From Myroides indicus (GTDB taxonomy: Bacteria; Bacteroidota; Bacteroidia; Flavobacteriales; Flavobacteriaceae): a DNA stretch of 64,000 nucleotides. Position 1 is the stretch's first letter, and each line of letters opens with the position of its first letter. A program made the position numbers and the translations under genes. The notes under the pieces are model-generated. The model did no database searches. It was given only the letters and a program-made list of their open reading frames with translations, and was not told the origin of the DNA. The stretch spans positions 37,225 through 101,224 of the forward strand of contig NZ_SOAG01000008.1 of assembly GCF_004364575.1 (NCBI RefSeq). The letters are read 5' to 3'. Of the stretch, positions 1 through 8,000 are shown piece by piece.

Positions 1-1
1 G

Positions 2-565
2 ATTACGGTTTTACTGTATTTTCACATTAACAAAGCCTATTTTACTCAGTTAGAAATAAGCGTAATCCTGACACAGGTACTTATCGTAACTTTCTTTATT
101 CCTGTTTGTTTTTACTATTTGTTGAAATCACTAAAAATAATACAGTCTTCTACAATGGTTAACAGCCTAAAAGAAAGAATTATTCCCTTTATTATAAATA
201 TTGTTCTGCTTTTTATTTTAAAGAGTTTTATCTTGTATAACAACAGTGCCTATGAATTAAAGATATACTTTTACGGGTTAATATCTACTTATCTTTTGCT
301 CCTGATTCTCGCCTGCTTCAAACACAAAAGCAGCGTCCACGTAGCTATGCTAACGGGATGTTTAGGTTTTTATACTGTATTAGTTTTATACAATCAGATT
401 CCGGAAATCGTCACGGTAATATTGCTTGTTTTGATTACCGGCGCTACAGCCAGTTCTAGACTATACCTTCGCGCTCATAGTTCGGCAGAAGTTATTTCGG
501 GAGGAATTGCAGGTATATTGCCACAAGTGGCTTTATTCTGGCTTACCATATCTCACAATATATAA
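2..565 (+). CDS. PAP2-like membrane protein (5' end outside window)
   Basis: The frame is open from the first bases of the window, so the N-terminus is missing. The visible part is very hydrophobic, with about five membrane segments. Near the C-terminus it carries a SSVHVA stretch and then SRLYLRAHSSAEVISGG. These resemble the second (SxH) and third (SR...H...G) signature blocks of the PAP2 phosphatase superfamily. In PAP2 enzymes the two histidines act in lipid-phosphate hydrolysis. The first signature block (KxxxxxxRP) is not visible and may lie upstream or be absent, so catalytic activity is uncertain. The stop overlaps the stop of the convergent porT-like gene by 13 bases. Confidence 0.6.
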   Translation: MTVLLYFHINKAYFTQLEISVILTQVLIVTFFIPVCFYYLLKSLKIIQSSTMVNSLKERIIPFIINIVLLFILKSFILYNNSAYELKIYFYGLISTYLLLLILACFKHKSSVHVAMLTGCLGFYTVLVLYNQIPEIVTVILLVLITGATASSRLYLRAHSSAEVISGGIAGILPQVALFWLTISHNI

Positions 566-1251
566 AACATAACCCCGATATTTAACAGGCGGAGTTTTTG
601 CGAATCATCTTCAAAGAGCTGGTTTTTATATACTGTATTCATTCCGTAATAAACATAGAGATTCCACGTGTTAAATCCTGCTGAAATATAAGTACCAAAC
701 AGCCATTTATTCAAGTTATCGTCACCTCTTATAACTGAAGTATATCCTTCTGCAGATGTTCGCTGTCTGTCAGAAAATCTATAGCTTGCTTTAACACCCA
801 CGTAAATTCTCCAAAACTTGTGACTTTCCGGAGTCGATGTTCTCCACCTGAACTCAAGAGGAAAATCAACGAAGTGGATAGATAAGTTATTTTTGCTGTA
901 AGTGTCCAAGGTAGTGTATTGCCCATTTACATCAAGACCTAAATTATCGCGGAGATTAAGGTAAGAATAACCTATTCCCGGAGCAATAGCTACGGTTCTG
1001 GATGAATTGACGGGAAAATCCCTCAAAAAGCCGGCATTGATGCCGAGAGAAAAAGAATTTGGATGAAATCCTTTCGTTTTATTCTGCATCATCGTATGGG
1101 AAATTCCAAAATAAAACTGATCTTCTCTGTATTTTAAATCTAATGCTTGAACAGAATCAGTAATTTGATCGACCTGTATATTTGAATCCTGTGCGTTTAC
1201 TTCTGAAAAACACAATAAAAAACCGCCCAGAAAAGTCAACCATTTTTTCAT
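553..1251 (-). CDS. porT: PorT-family outer-membrane protein
   Basis: 232-residue protein with a cleavable signal peptide ending near VNAQ at about residue 21. The remainder alternates short amphipathic strands and glycine/aromatic turns and ends in an aromatic-rich strand (MFYIL), as expected for a small outer-membrane beta-barrel. Length and pattern fit the PorT family, which in Flavobacteria is needed for type IX secretion and gliding. Assignment is by pattern recognition without alignment; other porin-family beta-barrels of this size are an alternative. A fair promoter lies upstream: TAAATTTG at 1326-1319 with TTG 18 bp further up at 1347-1345. The 297 bases between this gene and the DUF3078 gene hold nothing else I can support. 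Confidence 0.7.
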   Translation of the reverse strand: MKKWLTFLGGFLLCFSEVNAQDSNIQVDQITDSVQALDLKYREDQFYFGISHTMMQNKTKGFHPNSFSLGINAGFLRDFPVNSSRTVAIAPGIGYSYLNLRDNLGLDVNGQYTTLDTYSKNNLSIHFVDFPLEFRWRTSTPESHKFWRIYVGVKASYRFSDRQRTSAEGYTSVIRGDDNLNKWLFGTYISAGFNTWNLYVYYGMNTVYKNQLFEDDSQKLRLLNIGVMFYIL

Positions 1252-1548
1252 CTTTTATATTTACTTGCTATACCTGATCTATTACTATTCAAGATTATTT
1301 CTTCAAGTTAATCAATGTCAAATTTAAACCTTTTTAAAAGACAACAACATAAAATATTTGTTTTTCACTTTTGGCTCTGATGTTAAGTAACTCAAAATAT
1401 TCCCGGTTCTTTACAAGCATCTTCCGACACGGAATTATTTCATGAAGTTTTGACCAAATTACAAAATCCAATGCGATAAAACACTGGCTCGAAAAATTTT
1501 AATAAGATTACAATAACTGCAAGCTGTCATTTAACAGAATCTCTTTTT

Positions 1549-2751
1549 TTAAAAAGAAAAAACCAACCCTACTCCCAGCGTTTGCTTAAATTGAACTCGC
1601 GGTCCCTCCGTAATCTGCACTCCTCCTTTTTCTATTTTGTTTTTTATATTGTCATCATATAACAAATAGGTTCCTATATTGGCTTTTACAAAATCGTTTA
1701 CGGTTAAATCAAGCTTAAATTCCCACATTACATCTATGTTCCCGAAATGATCCACGTAATCACTGTACAGAGTGAGTTTATGTTCTAAAGCAATATTTTT
1801 AAATATTTCCTTTTTCCACTCATTGCTGAATAAAAGCCCTACCTCCGCTTTATAATTTTTACCTCTTCGGATAATATTTCCCAAATCGTCAACAACTGCG
1901 GCTTCGACCCCGAAAGATCCCTGATCTGCCAAACGCTGATCATTTACAAACGTAGCCTTATAGGTTAAAGGAGAAATGTAATATTTTATTCTTGTTTTCG
2001 GACTTACGTATTCAGCTCCGATACCGACAAATAAGTAAGCAGGAGCAAACCATCGGGACACCGGATCATCGGTATTGGGATAATTATATCCTTCAGTAAA
2101 CTGCGTTTTAAAATTTAATTTTGATACATAATACCAATCTGATATCGCTGACGATCTGTACCCGAATGCGGAGTTAAATTCCAACACGTCATCTGTCTTC
2201 CTGAGCTCCCGGTCTGACTGCTTGTTAATGCCGTATTTTATACTTAAGGCATTTTCCCAAGACAATCGACCTTTGATATACTTTCTGACAAAATCTCCTT
2301 TAAAAATACCAGAAATTGAATTATCACCTCCTGCACTCCAATTGACAAATGCTATCTGATTTAAATCTAATCCTAACTGATTTTTCTTTTCCCAATATCC
2401 CAAAATATCGTTATTAATAGGAAGTACGCTTAAATCATGAACCGGATTAAACCGCGTCTTGATTTGTGTGAACTTGGGTTTTCCTTTTTTTACAAAAATC
2501 TCGGGTCTGAAAAAAGGAACATCACCCTCGATTCCAGAATGAATATAATTGGCAGACGACCTTTGGGGACTGTAGTTCTCTTTTGATAAAAATCCCATTA
2601 AAGGATTAAACGGATTTTCCTGAGCCTTTAAGGTGTCATTTTTTACAACATTCGCCATTCTGTTTACTATCGTGTCTTGTCCTTGGGCAATACTTTTGAT
2701 TGTTCCCAACAAAACCAACACTTTTAAAAATCTCGCAATAACTTTTCTCAA
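1549..2751 (-). CDS. DUF3078 outer-membrane protein
   Basis: 400-residue protein with a signal peptide (cleavage near SIAQ, residue 23). Its second half is rich in the WSAGGDNSISG and WYYVSKLNFKTQFTEGYN type segments that typify DUF3078, a Bacteroidota outer-membrane family of unknown function. The C-terminus ends in phenylalanine (LVFSF), the usual end of an outer-membrane beta-barrel. It starts 3 bases after the dxs stop, so the two genes are almost certainly cotranscribed. This dxs-DUF3078 adjacency is, from general knowledge, common in Flavobacteria and need not imply a role in isoprenoid synthesis. Confidence 0.8.
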   Translation of the reverse strand: MRKVIARFLKVLVLLGTIKSIAQGQDTIVNRMANVVKNDTLKAQENPFNPLMGFLSKENYSPQRSSANYIHSGIEGDVPFFRPEIFVKKGKPKFTQIKTRFNPVHDLSVLPINNDILGYWEKKNQLGLDLNQIAFVNWSAGGDNSISGIFKGDFVRKYIKGRLSWENALSIKYGINKQSDRELRKTDDVLEFNSAFGYRSSAISDWYYVSKLNFKTQFTEGYNYPNTDDPVSRWFAPAYLFVGIGAEYVSPKTRIKYYISPLTYKATFVNDQRLADQGSFGVEAAVVDDLGNIIRRGKNYKAEVGLLFSNEWKKEIFKNIALEHKLTLYSDYVDHFGNIDVMWEFKLDLTVNDFVKANIGTYLLYDDNIKNKIEKGGVQITEGPRVQFKQTLGVGLVFSF

Positions 2752-2754
2752 AAC

Positions 2755-4515
2755 CTAATAACTATTAATAATTTCTTTTATTGATTCAGTATCAATTCCG
2801 CACTGCTGCTGCTGCTGTTTGACAGTTGCGTGCTCTACAAATTCATCTTTAATTCCCAACACTTCTACACAAATACCCGGATAATGCAAAGCTGCAAATT
2901 GAGCTATCCTGCTTCCAAAACCTCCTATAACAGTTCCTTCTTCTAAGGTTACTACTTTTTGATGCTTGCCAAATATTTCGTGTAAAACCTCTTCATTTAG
3001 CGGCTTTACAAATAAAAAATGATAATGCGACCATTCTGATGACGGACATTCCTTAAAGGCTTCCACAGCATTGTTCCCTATTGTTCCCGTAGAAATGAGT
3101 GCAAATTTATTTCCTTTTTGCAATTCTCGTGTTAACCCTAGTTTAATTTTAACAAATGATTGTTTCCACGAACTACTCATTACCCCTTTTCCTCTCGGGT
3201 AGCGAATTGCCAGCGGATAATCAATTCTCAACTGGGCAGTATAAAGCATATTTCTCAATTCAAGCTCATTCATCGGCGCCACAATAACAATGTTCGGAAT
3301 ACAGTTCAGGTAGGCAATATCGTATACTCCCTGATGAGTTGCTCCATCTTCTCCAACTAATCCTGCTCTGTCCAAACAAAATATTACCGGTAAATTTTGC
3401 AGTGCCACATCATGAATTACCTGATCATACGCCCGCTGTAAAAACGTTGAGTAAATAGCACAAAACGGTATCAATCCCTGCGTTGCCATTCCCGCTGCCA
3501 ATGTTACGGCGTGTTGTTCTGCAATTCCCACATCAAGTGCTCTTTCTGGAAATGCTTCCATCATATATTTTAAAGAACTCCCTGTCGGCATTGCTGGAGT
3601 TATACCCACAATATCCAGATTTTGTTCTGCCAATTCAACCAAAGTCAGTCCAAACACGTCCTGATATTTTGTAGGAAACTCGTTCTCCTCTACTCTCATC
3701 AATTCTCCTGTTCTACTGTCAAACTTACCCGGAGCATGGTACTTTACCTGATTTTCTTCTGCCTGTTTTAATCCTTTCCCTTTGGTTGTAATAATGTGCA
3801 AAAACTTAGGTCCCTCAGTACTTTTTAATTTTTCAAGCTCTTTAATCAGTTTGGGCAAATCATGCCCGTCAATCGGTCCTGTATAGTCGAAATGCAGAGA
3901 TTCGATCATATTATTGGCTCTCGGATTCCTTCCTTCTTTCACTGCAGTCAGATAGTCCTTAAGAGCGCCAACACTCGGATCAATTCCTATTGCATTATCA
4001 TTGAGGATTACCAGTATATTTGCATCTGTTACACCGGCGTGATTTAACCCTTCAAAAGCCATGCCTGAAGCAATGGAGGCATCTCCTACCACGGCAATAT
4101 GATGTTTTTCGCTATTTCCTTTCAATTTTGAAGCTATTGCCATTCCCAAAACAGCTGAAATAGCTGTTGAAGAATGCCCCACACCAAAGACATCATACAC
4201 ACTTTCTTCTCGTTTTGGAAACCCGCTGATCCCCCCTTTTTGCCGATTGGTATTAAATATGTCACGACGACCCGTTAAAATTTTATGCCCATATGCCTGA
4301 TGTCCTACATCCCAGACCAGTAAATCTTCAGGTGTATCAAACACGTAATGGAGGGCTATTGTAAGCTCTACCACTCCCAAACTCGCGCCCAAATGGCCTT
4401 CTTTAACTGCTACAACATCAATAATAAAACGCCTTAATTCTACAGCCAGCTGTATAAGTTCATCCATTGTAAGGCGTTTTAAGTCAACAGGCGTTTTTAT
4501 TTGCTCAAGTAACAT
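2755..4515 (-). CDS. dxs: 1-deoxy-D-xylulose-5-phosphate synthase
   Basis: Thiamine-diphosphate enzyme joining pyruvate and glyceraldehyde-3-phosphate, the first step of the MEP isoprenoid route. Visible: GHQAYGHKILTGRR in the N-terminal domain; the cofactor motif with GDASIASG followed by NDNAIGID (GDA in place of the usual GDG); DVGIAEQHAV with the catalytic glutamate; GEDGATHQG in the pyrimidine domain; and a transketolase C-terminal domain. I chose the ATG at 4515, giving 586 residues, because MLLEQIKTP resembles the family start better than the upstream ATG at 4548. The C-terminal region carries five consecutive CAG codons. Divergent from tadA. The polyprenyl synthase at 34.6 kb acts later in the same pathway. 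Confidence 0.95.
   Translation of the reverse strand: MLLEQIKTPVDLKRLTMDELIQLAVELRRFIIDVVAVKEGHLGASLGVVELTIALHYVFDTPEDLLVWDVGHQAYGHKILTGRRDIFNTNRQKGGISGFPKREESVYDVFGVGHSSTAISAVLGMAIASKLKGNSEKHHIAVVGDASIASGMAFEGLNHAGVTDANILVILNDNAIGIDPSVGALKDYLTAVKEGRNPRANNMIESLHFDYTGPIDGHDLPKLIKELEKLKSTEGPKFLHIITTKGKGLKQAEENQVKYHAPGKFDSRTGELMRVEENEFPTKYQDVFGLTLVELAEQNLDIVGITPAMPTGSSLKYMMEAFPERALDVGIAEQHAVTLAAGMATQGLIPFCAIYSTFLQRAYDQVIHDVALQNLPVIFCLDRAGLVGEDGATHQGVYDIAYLNCIPNIVIVAPMNELELRNMLYTAQLRIDYPLAIRYPRGKGVMSSSWKQSFVKIKLGLTRELQKGNKFALISTGTIGNNAVEAFKECPSSEWSHYHFLFVKPLNEEVLHEIFGKHQKVVTLEEGTVIGGFGSRIAQFAALHYPGICVEVLGIKDEFVEHATVKQQQQQCGIDTESIKEIINSY
2803..2817 (-). repeat. (CAG)5 trinucleotide run in dxs
   Basis: Five tandem CTG triplets on the + strand, read as CAG x5 in dxs, encode five glutamines about 20 residues from the C-terminus. 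Such a pure codon run is uncommon in bacterial housekeeping genes and could vary in copy number by slippage without shifting the frame. Confidence 0.7.
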
Positions 4516-4539
4516 AACAGTTATTCTTCTTAAAAATAT

Positions 4540-4573
4540 TTGAAACAAAATTACAATTTTGTTTTTACTTTTG
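4540..4573 (+). promoter_or_regulatory. predicted tadA promoter
   Basis: TTG at 4540-4542 and TACTTTTG at 4566-4573 are separated by 23 bp, matching the Bacteroidota sigma-A pattern TTG-N17-23-TAnnTTTG. The tadA ATG is 30 bases downstream. A weaker TAATTTTG on the other strand (4553-4546) could serve dxs but has no good -33 partner. Confidence 0.5.
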
Positions 4574-4602
4574 ACTTTTGATTATACAGATAAACTAAAA
4601 CC

Positions 4603-5046
4603 ATGACAGCTATTTTTTCAGATGAATATTTTATGCAGATGGCTTTAAATGAAGCCCGGATTGCCTATGACAAAGGAGAAATTCCGGTTGGAGCTGTCAT
4701 TGTTTCGGCAGACAATCGCATTCTTGCCAAAAGTCACAATCTTACCGAATTACTCAACGACGTAACTGCCCACGCAGAAATACAGGCAATATCTGCTGCT
4801 GCCAATTTTTTAGGCAGTAAATATCTAAAAAACTGCACTTTATTTGTAACTTTAGAACCCTGCCAGATGTGTGCCGGAGCTTTGTACTGGAGTCAGATAA
4901 CAAGAATTGTGTATGGAGCTGAAGATCCAAAAAGGGGATTTAAAACGATGGGAGGGCAAATCCATCCCAAAACCCAAATAAACGGAGGAATATTAAAAGA
5001 AAAATGCTCTTCGCTCATCAAATCATTTTTTGAAAAGAAAAGATAA
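4603..5046 (+). CDS. tadA: tRNA adenosine(34) deaminase
   Basis: 147-residue zinc deaminase of the CDA fold that converts A34 to inosine in tRNA-Arg(ACG). Zinc ligands and catalytic glutamate are visible: H57-A-E59 in TAHAEIQ, then the PCxxC motif with C87 and C90 in LEPCQMCAG. The IPVGAVIV segment and the length are typical of TadA. Guanine or cytidine deaminases share the fold, but the C-terminal KRGFKTMGGQ region fits TadA. It ends 17 bases before the alpha-2-macroglobulin gene and may be cotranscribed with it. It is divergent from dxs. Confidence 0.92.
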   Translation: MTAIFSDEYFMQMALNEARIAYDKGEIPVGAVIVSADNRILAKSHNLTELLNDVTAHAEIQAISAAANFLGSKYLKNCTLFVTLEPCQMCAGALYWSQITRIVYGAEDPKRGFKTMGGQIHPKTQINGGILKEKCSSLIKSFFEKKR

Positions 5047-5063
5047 TCCTATAAAAAATTACT

Positions 5064-8000
5064 ATGAAAACACGTCATCTATTCATCTTTTTATGCAGCT
5101 TATCCCTGTTTCTGCTGGGAGCCTGCAGCAAAAAAACAGATCAGTACAACTTGTCTGATCCGAAGTTATATACGGAATACATCAATGGCTTTACCTCGGG
5201 AATAATTTCCTCAAAAGATCCGATTGATATCAGCATAAATGAAAACTGGGGCAATTGGACTCCCAATCAGGAATTGGACGAAAAACTTTTTTCCACAGTA
5301 CCCTCTGTAAAAGGAAAAACTTATTTTTTACCAGGTAATGTCATTCGTTTTATACCTGCTGAGCGATTAAAACAAGATCAAAAATACAATATCACCTTTC
5401 ATTTAAGTAAAGTTGCCGAAGTAAAAAATGAACTAAAAAACTTTTCGTTTTTAGTGATATCAACTCCCTTAAATTTTTCTGTTGAACTATTGGATTTACA
5501 ATCTTCTTCTGAGAATGAATACATGCTCAACGGAACTTTTTATGCCAGTGACTGGGTAAACACTCAGCAAGTCAAAAATATCCTAAGTGCCTCTCAGGGA
5601 AATAAAGCGTTAAATATTAAAATTAACGCAGACGAAAAAGATGAAGCGAAAGAATTTGCTTTTATCATCAGTGATATTCAAAGACCCGAAACTTCCAATA
5701 AGATAATTTTACAATTAGATGGAAAAAGCGTTGATGTTGACCAGAAAGAAACACTTGAAAAAGAAATTCCGGAAAAAAATGTTCAACGTCCGTTTGCTGT
5801 ACATCAAATAGGTAGTGACAATCAGTCTTTTTGGATTAACTTTTCCAATCCACTAAAGAAAAATCAAAATTTTGACGGTTTAGTAGAAATTGCCAATTCC
5901 AAAGGAGAATTAACTTTTACTACTGAGGGAAATCTTTTAAAAGTTTATAATGACCAGCCCTTTTTAGAGGAAACTCGCATTACAGTATTTCCGGGTATAG
6001 AAGACCAAAAAGGTCAAAAAAATCAAACTCAGGAAGAGTTTACTCTTTATTTCGGTATTCAAAAACCTGACGTCCGACTAATTAAAAACGGGAGTATTTT
6101 GCCGAGTTCTGAAAATTTAAAAATTTACTTTCAAGCCACTAGCTTAAAAGCGGTAGACATCAAAGTGTATAAAATATTTGAAAATAATATTCTTCAGTTT
6201 TTACAAGAAAATACGCTCAATGGCAAATACAACCTGCGAAGAGTAGCTTCTCCTGTTGCCAAAACAACATTTGAGCTGACTAATTCCAATCCGCAAGCAT
6301 TGCTCAACTGGAATTCGTATGCTTTAGATTTATCTGCCTTGATTTCTCCGGATCCCGGAGCTATTTACCGCGTTGAGTTTTCATTTAAAAAAGCTTATTC
6401 CTTATACAATTGTCCGGAGAGCGATTCCGATGAAAATGAAGATATTATAATAGAAGATGATGATGAGGAAATTGATGATTACGATGATTATTACTATTAT
6501 TATGGCTATAAGTGGGAAGAAAAAGATGATCCCTGCGCAGATTCTTATTACTACTACAGAGAACAGGTAGCTGCAAATGTTTTAGCTTCGGATTTAGGCG
6601 TTATTGCTAAAAGAGGTAATGAGAATTCTTACTTTTTTACTGTCAATAATATTATAACGACAGAACCGGTAAATAACGCTAAAATTGAGTTGTACAGCTT
6701 TCAGCAACAATTGCTAACCACTTTATCAACAGACACAAACGGAATGGCTCAAGTCCATCTTGACAATCAGAAAGCTTACTTTGCGGTAGCAAAAAAGAAC
6801 GAAAGCGTCACTTACATTAAACTTGATGACGGAAATGCACTATCCATGAGTAATTACAACGTAGACGGACAAGCACTCCAAAAAGGATTAAATGGCTTTA
6901 TGTATACTGAACGAGGCGTGTGGAGACCCGGAGATAATATTTATGTCAGTTTTATTTTAGATGACTCTGCTAATCCAATCCCCGACAACCACCCGATAAA
7001 AATAACTTTCAGAGATCCATTTGGCAAAATTGTTGATCAGCAGGTTAAAAAGAAAAATCCAGCAAACCATTATACTTTTACTTTAGGTACAACTCCCGAA
7101 GCTGTAACCGGAAATTGGGAAGCCATGGTTAGTGTGGGTGGTGCCCGATTTTATAAATCGATCAAAATAGAAACTATAAAACCCAACCGCCTCAAACTCA
7201 AAAATAATATTGAAGGCAAAACTTTATCAGCTACATCAGGTTTTTCTTCTGTTTTATACAGCGTACAATGGTTGCAGGGAACTATCGCAAAAAACCTCAA
7301 AGCTGAAGTACAAATGAAATTAATCCCACAAAAGACAACTTTTAAAGGTTTTGAAAAATACAGCTTCAACAATAGCTTAAGCGTTCAAAGTTCTGAAGAT
7401 ATCAATATTTTTACAGGCAGAACTGATCAAGAAGGTAATTTTAACTTTAAGATTAACTCCAACTACTCTCCTGAAAACAGTGGTATGTTAAAAGCTATTT
7501 TTACAGCTAAAGTATATGAAAACGGCGGAGATGTTTCTACGGACGTTTCTACGGCATCTTTTTCTCCTTATAAAGAATACGTGGGAATCAAGGCTCCTGA
7601 AACCAATAAATATGGTTATTTAGAGACAGATGATACCCAAACCTTTTCAATTGTTACGGTGAATGAAAAAGGAGAGCCGGTAAACAGCAACGTAAAGATA
7701 GAAGTTTACAGAAATGACAGAGGCTGGTGGTGGGACACGAATAGCTACGGTATTTCCAACTACAGTTCTTCGGGGTATTATACACTTTATACAGAACAAA
7801 CCATCAGTACAAAAAACAACGGAAAAGGAACGTATTCCATTATCATTCCTGAACAAGATTGGGGAAGTTATGAAATAGTAGCTACAGATTTGACAAGCGG
7901 ACATATTGCTTCTTCCAAAATTTATGTTGACTGGTCTTTTTATTCGGCAAAATCAAAAAACACTGCAGGAAAAGAAGCTGTAATGCTTTCCATAGCCGCT

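Noticed and set aside
4546..4561. CAAAATT-AC-AATTTTG near-palindrome between dxs and tadA
   Set aside because: AT-only core; overlaps a -7-like element and the start of the other promoter, so it is better explained as promoter sequence.
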